DNA of 64,000 nt from Lawsonibacter sp. (GCA_022791995.1 JAAWAD010000021.1:62001-126000), one strand, 5' to 3'. Counted from the first letter of the stretch, positions 49,361 through 58,783 are shown. Notes: generated from the letters alone by a model not told the origin. Translations and numbers: made by a program.

Positions 49361-50284
49361 ATGTATATGAAAAATCCCGAATATTTTCTCACCATCATCA
49401 AGGAGCAGAGCATCTCTAAGGCGGCGGAGCGGCTGTACCTCTCCCAGCCCTACCTGAGCCAGTATCTGGCCAAGCTGGAGGCCAACCTGGGGGTTCAGCT
49501 GCTGGACCGATCCCATACGCCCCTGAAGCTCACCCCGGCGGGGGACCTCTTTCATGCCTATCTGGAGCGGCAGAGCTTTCTGGACCGGCAGCTGACCTGC
49601 GATCTGCGGGACCTCCAGGACAGGAAGCGACCGATGCTTCATATTGGGGTCTCCACCTGGCGGGGCTCCACCCTTCTGCCTGACATTCTGCCCCTCTTTA
49701 CCCCCCAATACCCCGACGTTCAGGTGATCCTGCACGAGGCCCCGGTCCCGGAGCTGGAGGAACTGGCGGCAGACAATGTGGTGGACTTTTGTGTTATGTA
49801 TATCCCAAACGACCAGACCGAGCTGACCTATGAACAGATCATGCAGGAGCACGTCTTTCTGGTGGGACATCGGGACCATCCCCTGCTCCAGGGGCTGAAC
49901 AGTCCCTGGGATGCCCCCGTTTCCTTCCCCGACCTGCGGCTGCTGGAGCACGAACGGGTCATCATGCTGCCCCCCGACTGGCGACTGTCCAAGCTGCTGA
50001 AAAACACCTTCTCTATCTACAATGTGGAGCTGCAAAATGTGTTGATTACCACCAACAACACCACAGCCATCCATCTGGCTGCGGAAAATATGGGCTTTGC
50101 TTTCCTTCAAGAGAGCGGCATCTCCCGCACCCCCTACCTGGACCGGCTGGCCTGCTTCACTGTAGGAGAGCCCCCGCTCACCTGCCCCACGGCGGTAGTG
50201 TACAAGAAAAACGGGTTCCTCTCCCCCGCTGCCCGTACCTTTATTGACCTGACCCGGGCCTTCTACCGCCGCTTTGACCGGTAA
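49361..50284 (+). CDS. LysR-family regulator
   Basis: A 307-residue LysR-type regulator. N-terminal winged helix (YFLTIIKEQSISKAAERLYLSQPYLSQYLAKLE, residues about 8-40) and a periplasmic-binding-like effector domain (about 90-300). It is followed by a promoter, the activase and hypD in the same direction. A TTTTTGC/GCAAAAA dyad at 50344-50363, centred near -63 of that promoter, is a good LysR site. I infer that it responds to hydroxyproline or a product and activates hypD. Confidence 0.88.
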   Translation: MYMKNPEYFLTIIKEQSISKAAERLYLSQPYLSQYLAKLEANLGVQLLDRSHTPLKLTPAGDLFHAYLERQSFLDRQLTCDLRDLQDRKRPMLHIGVSTWRGSTLLPDILPLFTPQYPDVQVILHEAPVPELEELAADNVVDFCVMYIPNDQTELTYEQIMQEHVFLVGHRDHPLLQGLNSPWDAPVSFPDLRLLEHERVIMLPPDWRLSKLLKNTFSIYNVELQNVLITTNNTTAIHLAAENMGFAFLQESGISRTPYLDRLACFTVGEPPLTCPTAVVYKKNGFLSPAARTFIDLTRAFYRRFDR

Positions 50285-50343
50285 AACACCCGACAGGCGG
50301 CAGCACCCGGAAGCAGTGGAAGCCCCTTTTTCAGCGGCAGGAG

Positions 50344-50363
50344 TTTTTGCGAAAATGCAAAAA
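50344..50363. promoter_or_regulatory. LysR-type operator upstream of the hypD operon
   Basis: TTTTTGC and GCAAAAA form a perfect inverted repeat with a six-base centre, matching T-N11-A geometry. Its centre is about 63 bases before the expected transcription start. Confidence 0.65.
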
Positions 50364-50380
50364 TTTTTCCCATTACCCCC

Positions 50381-50409
50381 TTGCATTTTTGGTCAGGATA
50401 CGCTATAAT
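50381..50409 (+). promoter_or_regulatory. Promoter of the hypD operon
   Basis: TTGCAT (50381-50386), a 17-base spacer and perfect TATAAT (50404-50409). Confidence 0.85.
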
Positions 50410-50418
50410 AAGGATGAA

Positions 50419-50448
50419 ACTAGAATGCAGTCTAAGACGGATTCTAGT
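50419..50448 (+). other. Leader hairpin or second operator
   Basis: ACTAGAAT (50419-50426) and ATTCTAGT (50441-50448) are a perfect inverted repeat with a 14-base centre, starting a few bases after the expected transcription start. It could cap the mRNA or bind a regulator. Confidence 0.6.
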
Positions 50449-50485
50449 ACAAGTTTAGCGGCATAGAATGAAGGGAGTGGTCCCC

Positions 50486-51406
50486 ATGCACAAGCCCTTG
50501 ATCTTCAATATTCAAAAGTACTCTGTCCACGACGGAGACGGTATCCGCACCACCGTCTTCTTTAAGGGCTGTCCCCTCTCCTGCCGGTGGTGCCACAACC
50601 CGGAGAGCCAGAAGTACCACCAGGACCTGCTTGTCCAGAAGAGCCGCTGCACCGGCTGCGGCGCCTGCGTCCCCGCTTGTCCTGAGAAGGCCATCTCCAT
50701 TGCGGGTCCCGACCACAAGGCCCAGATCAACCGGGATGCCTGCAAGCTGTGCGGCGCCTGTGCAGACGTCTGCCTCCACAACGCCCGGGAGATGGCCGGC
50801 AAAGAGTACGACCTCAAAGAGCTGGTGAAGCTGCTGGAAAAAGACCGGATGTTTTATGAGCAGTCCGGGGGCGGCGTTACCCTCTCTGGAGGCGAGGTGC
50901 TGGCCCAGGACATGGACTATATGGAGGAGCTGGTCCGGCGGCTGTACAACAAGGGGTACAGTGTAGACATCGACACCTGTGGCCACGTTCCCTATGCGCA
51001 TATCCAGCGAGTTCTCCCCTACACAGATACTTTTTTGTACGACATAAAGCTGATGGACCCGGAGGCCCACAAGGCGTACATGGGGGTGGATAACCACCTG
51101 ATTCTGGAAAACCTGAAGCGTCTCAGCCAGGATGGCGGAAAAATCAACATCCGCCTGCCTTTGATTGCAGGAGTCAATGCCACCGACGCATATATTGAGA
51201 GCGTCATTCATTTTCTCCAGGAAAACCGGATCAACGTTTTCCGCGTCAACCTTCTGAAATACCACAACACCGGCAGCGGAAAGTATGAAAAGCTGGATCT
51301 GCCCTATGACAGCGACACCATGGGCGCGCCCGATGAGGCGTGGCTCAACCGGACCGTTGAGGTCTTCCGGCAGAACGGATTCTCAAATATTAAAATAGGA
51401 GGGTAA
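50486..51406 (+). CDS. Glycyl-radical enzyme activating enzyme (for HypD)
   Basis: A 306-residue radical SAM activase. The cluster motif CPLSCRWC (Cys29, 33, 36) follows VHDGDGIRTTVFFKG; an inserted ferredoxin-like domain has CTGCGACVPACP and CKLCGACADVC, giving two auxiliary 4Fe-4S clusters. GGGVTLSGGEVLAQ and DTCGHVPY are standard SAM-binding motifs. It generates the glycyl radical on the enzyme encoded four bases downstream. ATG at 50486 is chosen for GGGAG at eight bases; 50468 has no site. Confidence 0.95.
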   Translation: MHKPLIFNIQKYSVHDGDGIRTTVFFKGCPLSCRWCHNPESQKYHQDLLVQKSRCTGCGACVPACPEKAISIAGPDHKAQINRDACKLCGACADVCLHNAREMAGKEYDLKELVKLLEKDRMFYEQSGGGVTLSGGEVLAQDMDYMEELVRRLYNKGYSVDIDTCGHVPYAHIQRVLPYTDTFLYDIKLMDPEAHKAYMGVDNHLILENLKRLSQDGGKINIRLPLIAGVNATDAYIESVIHFLQENRINVFRVNLLKYHNTGSGKYEKLDLPYDSDTMGAPDEAWLNRTVEVFRQNGFSNIKIGG

Positions 51407-51410
51407 TACA

Positions 51411-53798
51411 ATGGCAATGGCAGAACTTGGTATGAACGACCGTATCAAAAAGCTCAGAAAGCTGAGCGTGGAGACCCAGCCCCGCATTTACATGGAGCGC
51501 GCCGTTCTGGAAACAGAGGCGTACCAGCTGTATGAGGGCAAGGTTTCCATCCCCGAGCTGCGTGCTCTGACGCTGAAGCACATCTTTGAGCATAAGACGC
51601 TCTACATCGGCGAGGGTGAACTGATTGTGGGCGAGAAGGGCGACTTCCCCCAGGCCGCTCCCAGCTTCCCCGAGCTGTGCTGCCACACAGTCGAGGATAT
51701 GCACAACATGAACGACCGTAAGGTGGTCAACTTCACCGTCACCCCCGAGGATATCAAGATCCAGGAGGAGCAGATCATCCCCTTCTGGAAGGACCGCACC
51801 ATGCGCAAAAAGATCTTGGACAGCATGACCGATGAGTGGCGTGACGCCTATGCCGCCGGCATCTTTACCGAGTTTATGGAGCAGCGCGGCCCCGGCCATA
51901 CGGTGGGCTCTGTGAAGATTTACGAGAAGGGCTATCTGGATTACCAAGAGGACATCAAGCAGGCTCTGGCCAACCTGGACTACATGAATGACCCCAAGGC
52001 CATTGACAAGCGCAACCAGCTCAATGCTATGAGCATCTGCTGCGACGCTATCATGATTCTGGGTGAGCGCTACGGCAAGCTGGCCCGGGAGATGGCGGAA
52101 ACCTGCACCGACGAGCAGCGGAAAAAGGAACTGCTCCAGATCGCCGCCAACTGTGACGTGGTCCCCGCCCACAAGCCCCAGACCTTCTATCAGGCCATCC
52201 AGACATACTGGTTCACACACCTGGCCGTCACCACCGAGCTGAACCCCTGGGACGCCTACTCCCCCGGCCACTTCGATCAGCACCTGGGCCCCTTCTATGA
52301 AAAGGACGTGGAGGACGGCACCCTCACCCGGGACCAGGCTCTGGAGCTGATGGAGTGCCTGTGGGTCAAGTTCTACAACCAGCCCGCACCGCCCAAGGTG
52401 GGCGTCACTCTGAAGGAGAGCGGCACCTATACCGATTTCGCCAACATCAACACTGGCGGTGTCACCCCCGACGGCGAGGACGGCGTAAACGAGGTCTCCT
52501 ATATTATCCTGGACTGCATGGATGAGATGAAACTGGTTCAGCCCAACTCCAACGTGCAGATCAGCCGAAAGAACCCCCGTAAGTTCCTGAAGCGCGCCTG
52601 CGAGGTCGCCCGGGAGGGCTGGGGCCAGCCCGCCTTCTACAACACCGAGGCCATCATTCAGGAGCTGATGAACGCCGGCAAGTCCCTGGAGGACGCCCGG
52701 AAGGGCGGTTGCTCCGGCTGCGTGGAGACTGGCGCCTTCGGCAACGAGGCCTATATTCTCCAGGGCTACTTCAACCTGCCCAAGATTCTGGAGATCACCC
52801 TGTACAACGGCGTGGATCCCATGACCGGCAAGCAGCTGGGTCCCCAGACCGGCGACGCCCGGAACTTCAAGACCTATGACGAGCTGTGGAACGCCTACCT
52901 CACCCAGATGAACTACTTCCTGGACATCAAGGTCCGGGGCTCCAACGTCATCGAGGCCCTGTATGCCAAGTACATGCCTGTCCCCTTCCTGTCTATCCTC
53001 ACCAACGACTGTATCGCCCGGGGCGAGGACTACAACGCCGGCGGTGCCCGGTACAACACCAGCGTGATCCAGGGCGTGGGCACTGGCACCATCACCGACT
53101 CCCTGTCCGCCATCAAGTACAATGTCTTCGACAACCAGAACTTCACCATCGCCGAGCTGATGGACGCTATGAACGCCAACTTTGAGGGCTATGACAAGAT
53201 CTACAGCTTGGTCCACGACAAGACCCCCAAATACGGCAACGACGACGACTATGCCGACAACCTGATGAAGCAGGTGTTCAACGCCTTCCTGGATAATGTG
53301 TGCGCCCGCCGCAACATGCGGGGCGGTAGCTACCGGGTGGATATGCTACCTACCACCTGCCACGTCTACTTCGGCGATGTGATGATTGCCAGCCCCAACG
53401 GCCGTCTGGCCCACAAGCCCGTGTCGGAGGGCATTTCCCCCGAGAAGGGTGCCGATACCAACGGCCCCACCGCCGTCATCAAGTCCTGTGCCAAGATGGA
53501 CCACCTGAAGACCGGCGGCACTCTGCTGAACCAGAAGTTCACCCCCGAGGTGCTGGCTGGCGAGCAGGGCTTAGATAACCTGGCTGACCTGATCCGCGCC
53601 TACTTCGACATGGATGGCCACCACATTCAGTTTAACGTGGTGGGCCGTGAAACCCTGCTGAAGGCCCAGCAGAATCCTGAGGAGTACCGTGACCTGATTG
53701 TCCGCGTGGCGGGCTACAGCGACTACTTCCGTAACCTGGATAAACCCCTTCAGGACGAGATTATTGACCGCACCGAGCAGGATTTCGGTTGCTGCTGA
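51411..53798 (+). CDS. hypD: trans-4-hydroxy-L-proline dehydratase (glycyl radical enzyme)
   Basis: A 795-residue glycyl radical enzyme that dehydrates trans-4-hydroxy-L-proline to 1-pyrroline-5-carboxylate. The active-site GCSGCVETGAFG places the thiyl Cys at 437 and the base Glu at 439, as in HypD of Clostridioides difficile, to which the sequence as remembered is very similar throughout. The glycyl loop RVAGYSDYF carries Gly768. Codon use is strongly biased to GCC, AAG, GAG and CTG, indicating high expression. No proC (the next step) is adjacent. A terminator follows. Confidence 0.94.
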   Translation: MAMAELGMNDRIKKLRKLSVETQPRIYMERAVLETEAYQLYEGKVSIPELRALTLKHIFEHKTLYIGEGELIVGEKGDFPQAAPSFPELCCHTVEDMHNMNDRKVVNFTVTPEDIKIQEEQIIPFWKDRTMRKKILDSMTDEWRDAYAAGIFTEFMEQRGPGHTVGSVKIYEKGYLDYQEDIKQALANLDYMNDPKAIDKRNQLNAMSICCDAIMILGERYGKLAREMAETCTDEQRKKELLQIAANCDVVPAHKPQTFYQAIQTYWFTHLAVTTELNPWDAYSPGHFDQHLGPFYEKDVEDGTLTRDQALELMECLWVKFYNQPAPPKVGVTLKESGTYTDFANINTGGVTPDGEDGVNEVSYIILDCMDEMKLVQPNSNVQISRKNPRKFLKRACEVAREGWGQPAFYNTEAIIQELMNAGKSLEDARKGGCSGCVETGAFGNEAYILQGYFNLPKILEITLYNGVDPMTGKQLGPQTGDARNFKTYDELWNAYLTQMNYFLDIKVRGSNVIEALYAKYMPVPFLSILTNDCIARGEDYNAGGARYNTSVIQGVGTGTITDSLSAIKYNVFDNQNFTIAELMDAMNANFEGYDKIYSLVHDKTPKYGNDDDYADNLMKQVFNAFLDNVCARRNMRGGSYRVDMLPTTCHVYFGDVMIASPNGRLAHKPVSEGISPEKGADTNGPTAVIKSCAKMDHLKTGGTLLNQKFTPEVLAGEQGLDNLADLIRAYFDMDGHHIQFNVVGRETLLKAQQNPEEYRDLIVRVAGYSDYFRNLDKPLQDEIIDRTEQDFGCC

Positions 53799-53807
53799 TT
53801 CCACAAC

Positions 53808-53845
53808 AATGCTCCCCCGCCAAGATGGCGGGGGAGCATTTTCTT
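53808..53845. terminator. Terminator after hypD
   Basis: GCTCCCCCGCC pairs perfectly with GGCGGGGGAGC around a five-base loop; ATTTTCTTG follows on the plus strand and ATTGTTG on the minus strand, so it may also serve the PHP gene. Confidence 0.9.
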
Positions 53846-53849
53846 GTAT

Positions 53850-54665
53850 TTACGCAAGTAGCCAGTCCATCTCCAATTCCCAGGCCGCCAACTGGATATC
53901 CGGTTTCACTTTTTCTCCATGAAAATCGCTGCCTCCGGTGATGTGAAGGCCGTACCGCTCAGCCAACCGGAGGTAAAAGGCAGTTTGCTCCGGGGAGTGT
54001 CGTGGGTACCAGCACTCGATCCCTTCCAGGCCGTACTCCTTCAGCTGCCTGACCAGGGACTCTAGGTCTTCCTCCTCCAGACCAACCTGATAGGGGTGGG
54101 CCAGGGACGCCCGCCCGCCAGCCGTTCGGATTGCCTCCACGCAGGTTTGAGCGTCTGCCTTGAAGCGCTCAATACGCTGGTACTCCTCTGTATCCAGGTA
54201 GCGGTCGAAGGCCTCTCGGTTTGTGGAAACATAACCCCGGTGCACCATCACCTGGGCAAAGTGCGGGCGGCTGATGATATCCCCGCCAGCCGCCTCCTCC
54301 ACCTCTGCCAGAGAAATCTCCACCCCCTTTTCCCGAAGGAAGTCAATGATGCGATATTTCCTCTCGTCCCGGCCGGCCCGCATTTTTTCACACAGCTCTC
54401 TCAAACCGGGCGTTTCCTTGGAAAAACCGTACCCCAGAATATGAAGGTTCCGGTACTCCTTCGCCCCCAGCTCCACCCCTCGCAGGACAGTCAGCCCCAG
54501 CTTCTCTCCCGCCCGCTCGGCCTCCTCCAGTCCACTTAAAGTATCATGGTCGGTCAGAGCCAATACTTCAATCCCCCGTGCTTTGGCAAACTGTACCAAA
54601 GAAGCCGGAGCGTATTGCCCGTCAGAGGCGGTGCTGTGGGTATGAAGATCTGCCTTTTGAATCAT
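53850..54665 (-). CDS. PHP-domain phosphoesterase
   Basis: A 271-residue PHP protein of the YciV/RNase AM type, which act as 3',5'-nucleotide bisphosphatases or 5'-3' RNA exonucleases. Metal motifs are ADLHTHSTASDG, LTDHDTLSG, GVELGAKEY, HILGYGF, SRPHFAQ, SLAHPYQ and GGSDFHG. Length is typical. It is monocistronic, and convergent with hypD. Confidence 0.88.
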   Translation of the reverse strand: MIQKADLHTHSTASDGQYAPASLVQFAKARGIEVLALTDHDTLSGLEEAERAGEKLGLTVLRGVELGAKEYRNLHILGYGFSKETPGLRELCEKMRAGRDERKYRIIDFLREKGVEISLAEVEEAAGGDIISRPHFAQVMVHRGYVSTNREAFDRYLDTEEYQRIERFKADAQTCVEAIRTAGGRASLAHPYQVGLEEEDLESLVRQLKEYGLEGIECWYPRHSPEQTAFYLRLAERYGLHITGGSDFHGEKVKPDIQLAAWELEMDWLLA

Positions 54666-54685
54666 AACAATTCCCTCCGTTTTTC

Positions 54686-54721
54686 ATGAAAAAGCAGGGC
54701 GGGGTTCCCCTGCCCTGCTTT
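54686..54721 (-). terminator. Terminator after the chemoreceptor gene
   Basis: On the minus strand AAAGCAGGGC pairs with GCCCTGCTTT and is followed by TTCATG; it lies about 100 bases past the receptor stop. Confidence 0.8.
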
Positions 54722-54819
54722 CAAATCAAGTGCCAATTCTTTTTCGTATTCCTGTTCCGAGGGGACAGGACTCACAGAGGCATTTTTCCCAGAGGACCCC
54801 AAAAGCGAGTTGGGAAAAA

Positions 54820-56490
54820 TCAACTGGTAAGGCCGGCTTTTTCCCTCAGGCGGAACCGGCTGGTCTGGTCCTGCAACAGGCGAACCTGGCTGAACAGCTC
54901 GGTACTCACTGCCGCGGCCTCCTCGCTGCTGGCCGAGTTCATCTGAATAACCGAGGAAATCTGCCCAATCCCTTCTGTGACCTGGTGGATCGATTCGGCT
55001 TCTCCCTGCACCACCTCAGCGATATTGCCAATCTCATCGTTAGAAGCAGACACCAGCTGCATGGTCTTCTTCAGTGCCTCCGAGACCTCGCCCACAATCC
55101 GGCTGCCCCGGTCAGTGGCCTGAACAGAATTCTCAATCAGCTCCTTGGTGGCCTTGGCAGCCTGGTCGGACTGGGCCGCCAGGCTGCGAACCTCGTCCGC
55201 CACAACGGTGAAACCCTTTCCCGCTGTACCGGCCCGAGCAGCCTCCACGGCCGCATTCAGGGCAAGGATGTTGGTCTGGAATGCGATGTTTTCAATAGTG
55301 GCAATAATCTGCCCAATCTGCCGGGAGGTATTGCTGATGTCCTCCATGGCGGACACCATATCCTCCATCTGCTTGCCGCTGGCTGCAACCTGCTCCCCGG
55401 TCAGGATTGCCTGCTGCTGCGCGCCGGCGGCAACCTTCACGTTCTGCTGGGCACCCTTGGACAGATCGTCCAAAGTGGCGTACAGCTCCTGGACCGCGCT
55501 GGCCTGCTCAGTCGCCCCCTGGGCCAGCGCCTGTGAGCTGCTGGACAGCTGGTCTGCGTTCCCGGAGATACGATGCTCCACCTGGACAATCTGCGCCAGA
55601 GCAGAGGACATGGTGGATGTAAAGCTTTCCAGTGAGGTCTGGATGGACTGGAAGTCCCCGATAAAAGCGGTGGAGGTATGTACATCGAAGTTCCCCTGCG
55701 AGAGCTGGCCCATCATGCGGTTGATATCGCTTACGTAACTGCGGATCAGTTCCATGGACTGGTTCAGGGTCCTGGCCAGGTCTCCCAGTTCGTTCTCCGC
55801 ATGGTAGGGCAGATCCAACTCCAGATGTCCCTCCTGAAGGGGTCGGCTACTTTCTGTAATGTTGATAATCGGTTTGACCACCTGGCGGAGAACGTACTGA
55901 ATCAGGCTTGCCATACAGAACAGGGCCAGAGCCAGACAGACCGCCGAGATGATGCAGATGCTGGCAATAGTCTGCCGCATCTGGGTCTCGCTCTCCTCAC
56001 TCAGTGTGGTTCCACGGTCCACGACCTGGTCCAGATACCCCACCAGCGTGGTCAAGTTTGTCTGGATGGTGTTCTGGTAGTAGTCCTGTGCCTGGCCGGG
56101 ATTCGCCGCCAGCAGATTTAACACATAGGTAGCCGACTCATGCAGTTCCTTGTGCAGAGGCTCCAGCTTCTTATTGCGCAGATCCAGAACGGTGGAATCC
56201 TCCGTGCCTGCCTCTCCGTAAAGCCACTGCCCCAGTACACAGGTAGTGGGGTCAATGCTGCCGGTAAATTCTGTGCCGGCGTACAGGGCGTTGCTCAAAT
56301 TAGCCGACCATTTGTAGTGCGCAGATTCTGCCCGAAGGGCCCGGTCCAGCAGCGCGTTGGCCTGGGATGCGGCTGTCTGGCTGCTTTGAATACGGACAAT
56401 ACTGATTACAATCATCAGGCTGAACAGAAGGATGGAAACCAGCGCCGCAGCCACCCGGATCCCCACCATTTTCTTGATGCTTTTTCGCAT
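54820..56490 (-). CDS. Methyl-accepting chemotaxis protein with CZB-like extracytoplasmic domain
   Basis: A 556-residue chemoreceptor. Membrane helix 1 at about 9-32, helix 2 at about 174-200, then HAMP ([16 protein letters not shown]), a linker and the signalling domain with the conserved tip ([36 protein letters not shown]). Between the helices is a CZB-like zinc pattern: His58 in HYKW, Cys84 in CVLGQW, and His113/His117 (HKELH). CZB domains bind zinc and are usually cytoplasmic and C-terminal. ATG at 56490. The 5' leader is about 205 bases. No che genes are nearby. Confidence 0.9.
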   Translation of the reverse strand: MRKSIKKMVGIRVAAALVSILLFSLMIVISIVRIQSSQTAASQANALLDRALRAESAHYKWSANLSNALYAGTEFTGSIDPTTCVLGQWLYGEAGTEDSTVLDLRNKKLEPLHKELHESATYVLNLLAANPGQAQDYYQNTIQTNLTTLVGYLDQVVDRGTTLSEESETQMRQTIASICIISAVCLALALFCMASLIQYVLRQVVKPIINITESSRPLQEGHLELDLPYHAENELGDLARTLNQSMELIRSYVSDINRMMGQLSQGNFDVHTSTAFIGDFQSIQTSLESFTSTMSSALAQIVQVEHRISGNADQLSSSSQALAQGATEQASAVQELYATLDDLSKGAQQNVKVAAGAQQQAILTGEQVAASGKQMEDMVSAMEDISNTSRQIGQIIATIENIAFQTNILALNAAVEAARAGTAGKGFTVVADEVRSLAAQSDQAAKATKELIENSVQATDRGSRIVGEVSEALKKTMQLVSASNDEIGNIAEVVQGEAESIHQVTEGIGQISSVIQMNSASSEEAAAVSTELFSQVRLLQDQTSRFRLREKAGLTS

Positions 56491-56703
56491 AAACGCACGT
56501 CCTTTCTCTTCTCCATAATTGAACTGCCAATTCCACGCCTTCCACGTCCAAATCTTGGGTGCGCGCTTGATAAAATGGCTTCCCTCCATAACACTGGATG
56601 GTCCGCTTGCTGTCCGGCCGGCAGAAGGTCGTGGGAATGCAGGCGGCCTGCTCTTTCACAGGCAGGTCAGAGGACCAGTGGAGGTGCGCAGTCCTACTGA
56701 TAT

Positions 56704-56732
56704 AGTATACACCGCTCCGCAGAAATTTGCAA
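56704..56732 (-). promoter_or_regulatory. Promoter of the chemoreceptor gene
   Basis: TTGCAA (56732 down to 56727), a 17-base spacer and TATACT (56709 down to 56704). The roughly 205-base leader shows no riboswitch that I recognise. Confidence 0.75.
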
Positions 56733-56796
56733 CGGGAATTTTCCATTGTTCTCTTGAAAATCCCTGTAAGGTTTTTCCTGGGCTTTACACAAAGCC

Positions 56797-56825
56797 TTGC
56801 AATGGTTCTGGGAATCAGGTATAAT
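56797..56825 (+). promoter_or_regulatory. Promoter of the AICAR transformylase-purD operon
   Basis: TTGCAA (56797-56802), a 17-base spacer and perfect TATAAT (56820-56825), 61 bases upstream of the ATG. No PurR box or purine riboswitch is seen. Confidence 0.85.
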
Positions 56826-56886
56826 AGCCCCGAAATCTCTGGACGGCCCGGAGCTGGGTCCGAATCCAGAAAAAGGAGTGCAGAAG

Positions 56887-57999
56887 ATGACCGAATTGGA
56901 ACTGAAATACGGCTGCAACCCCAACCAGAAGCCTGCCCGCATTTTTATGGAGGAGGGCGAGCTGCCTCTGGAGGTACTCAACGGTAAGCCAGGCTATATC
57001 AACTTTATGGACGCTCTCAACTCCTGGCAGCTGGTAAAGGCCCTGAAGCGGGCCACTGGTCTGCCCGCCGCCGCCTCCTTCAAGCACGTCTCCCCTGCCG
57101 GAGCTGCCCTGGGTCTTCCCCTCAGCGACACCGAACGGCACATCTGTTTTGCCCCAGAGGGAGACCTGTCCCCCATTGCCTGCGCCTACATCCGGGCCCG
57201 GGGCGCCGACCGGCTGTGCTCCTTCGGCGATTGGGCCGCCCTGTCTGACATATGCGACGAGGACACCGCCCGCTTTCTGGCTCTGGAGGTCTCCGACGGC
57301 ATCATCGCCCCTGGCTACACTGAAAAGGCCCTGGAAATCCTGAAGACCAAGCGCAAGGGGGGCTACAACGTGGTGAAAATTGACCCGGACTACTCCCCCG
57401 CTCCCATTGAGCGGCGGAGCATCTTCGGTATCACCTTCGAGCAGGGGTACAACGACCTGACCATTGACGAAAAGATGCTGGAAAATATCGTCACCCGGAA
57501 CAAGGACCTGCCCCAGCAGGCCAGACATGACATGCTGCTGGCCCTGATTACCCTGAAGTACACCCAGTCCAACTCCGTCTGCTATGTAAAGGATGGACAA
57601 ACCCTGGGCGTAGGAGCCGGTCAGCAGAGCCGCATTCACTGCACCCGTCTAGCCGGGAATAAGGCGGACATCTGGTGGCTGCGGCAGCATCCCAAGGTGC
57701 TTTCCCTCCCCTTCCCTGCCGACGTCCGCCGCCCTGACCGGGACAACGCGATTGATGATTTTATTGCCAACGGCCTCTCCTTGGAGGAAAAAGCTTCGTG
57801 GATTGACAAGCTCTCCGGCGTCACCCTGGGCTCTGACGCCTTCTTCCCCTTCGGGGACAACGTGGAACGGGCCCGCCAGTCTGGCGTGCAGTACATTGCC
57901 CAGCCCGGCGGCTCCATCCGGGACGATCAGGTCATCGAGACCGCTGACAAATACGGCATGGTCATGGCCTTCACCGGAATGCGTCTGTTCCACCACTGA
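56887..57999 (+). CDS. Monofunctional AICAR formyltransferase
   Basis: A 370-residue protein equal to the C-terminal (AICARFT) part of PurH; it formylates AICAR with 10-formyl-tetrahydrofolate in purine synthesis. ELKYGCNPNQKPA, SFKHVSPAGAA (catalytic Lys-His), TQSNSVCYVKDGQTLGVGAGQQSR and SDAFFPFGDNVE are typical. The IMP cyclohydrolase domain is absent and not adjacent, so it must be encoded elsewhere. AAGGAG is eight bases before the ATG. It is followed by a remnant, an unknown gene and purD. Confidence 0.92.
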   Translation: MTELELKYGCNPNQKPARIFMEEGELPLEVLNGKPGYINFMDALNSWQLVKALKRATGLPAAASFKHVSPAGAALGLPLSDTERHICFAPEGDLSPIACAYIRARGADRLCSFGDWAALSDICDEDTARFLALEVSDGIIAPGYTEKALEILKTKRKGGYNVVKIDPDYSPAPIERRSIFGITFEQGYNDLTIDEKMLENIVTRNKDLPQQARHDMLLALITLKYTQSNSVCYVKDGQTLGVGAGQQSRIHCTRLAGNKADIWWLRQHPKVLSLPFPADVRRPDRDNAIDDFIANGLSLEEKASWIDKLSGVTLGSDAFFPFGDNVERARQSGVQYIAQPGGSIRDDQVIETADKYGMVMAFTGMRLFHH

Positions 58000-58016
58000 C
58001 CGGAAGGGGGACGCTT

Positions 58017-58190
58017 ATGTTTATCAGCAGCAACGACGGCTCCTTCCCCTGCGCCTCCTTCGAGGAGTACAAAACCCGCCTGGAGACCTGCTTCCAGCAG
58101 GAGAACGAAATCTGGTGTGCGCACTGGAATTTTTCCATACTCAGAACGCCCCCAACTGCATTGCTTGGGGAGAATTATAGAAAGGCGATT
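58017..58190 (+). pseudogene. Possible truncated gene between the purine genes
   Basis: An ATG with AAGGGGG seven bases upstream opens about 45 good-looking codons (MFISSNDGSFPCASFEEYKT to ENEIWCAHWNF). The frame then runs out of phase into the next gene, so only the N-terminal part seems genuine. I do not recognise it. It may be the start of a gene whose rest was lost when the downstream gene was acquired. A short real gene with a frameshift is the alternative. Confidence 0.35.
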
Positions 58191-58198
58191 GAAATCGT

Positions 58199-58783
58199 AT
58201 GGGAATTTTTGATTTTTTTAAGAAACAATCCCCGGATCCAGCGGTCCCACCCGCCCCGGCGGCGGAGCGTAAGCCCTTCGGCCCCAACGTGGTGGAAATC
58301 GCAAAGCTCATCTCCGCCGGGGACGAGGCGGTCATGGCGGACATTGCCGCCTGCACTGGGGACCCGGCGGCGTGGTTTGAGGCCCACCAGGCGCGCTATA
58401 AGGAGCGGTGTGTACTCTCTGCCGACGACCTGGAGAAGATCCAGTGGTTGGGGATGGTGGACATTCTGGAGGAGCACGGCTGGGTCTGTGAGCGGGACTG
58501 GAAGGACGAGCTGGAGGATTTTTCCTATTTCGTTCAGAATCTCCACGGTTCCCAAAAGTTGGGACTCGAGATGAACCCAGATTGGTTTGATGAAAACGAG
58601 GATATTCCCCTTTGGTGCAATATCCTGACGGAAAAATGGAGCGCCCAAGGGGTGCGCCTGGCCGCCATCAACATCAACAGCGACAGCTATGTCCTCTTCC
58701 CCGCCTCAGCCGAGCAGTATTCCGCCCTCCAGACACTGGCCAAAAGTATCGGCCAATATATTGACTATGTGGAACGAGAGTAA
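58199..58783 (+). CDS. Hypothetical protein, DUF6630-like
   Basis: A 194-residue soluble acidic protein. A short basic start (MGIFDFFKKQ) and a Pro/Ala linker lead to a helical region and a conserved-looking C-terminal half (GWVCERDWKDELEDFSYFV, then LAAININSDSYVLFPAS). It recalls DUF6630 proteins, but I am unsure. The ribosome site is weak (AAAGG at about 12 bases). It interrupts the purine operon between the AICAR transformylase gene and purD, ending 15 bases before purD, so it is co-transcribed. Confidence 0.6.
   Translation: MGIFDFFKKQSPDPAVPPAPAAERKPFGPNVVEIAKLISAGDEAVMADIAACTGDPAAWFEAHQARYKERCVLSADDLEKIQWLGMVDILEEHGWVCERDWKDELEDFSYFVQNLHGSQKLGLEMNPDWFDENEDIPLWCNILTEKWSAQGVRLAAININSDSYVLFPASAEQYSALQTLAKSIGQYIDYVERE

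Noticed and set aside
51390-53216. A 608-codon frame antisense to hypD
   Set aside because: It mirrors the strongly biased codons of hypD (rich in Val, Leu, Gly and His) and has no recognisable domain.
58191-58574. Continuation of the frame starting at 58017 through the DUF6630-like gene
   Set aside because: This part is Arg/Pro/Ser-rich and out of frame with a plausible gene; only the first 45 or so codons look genuine.
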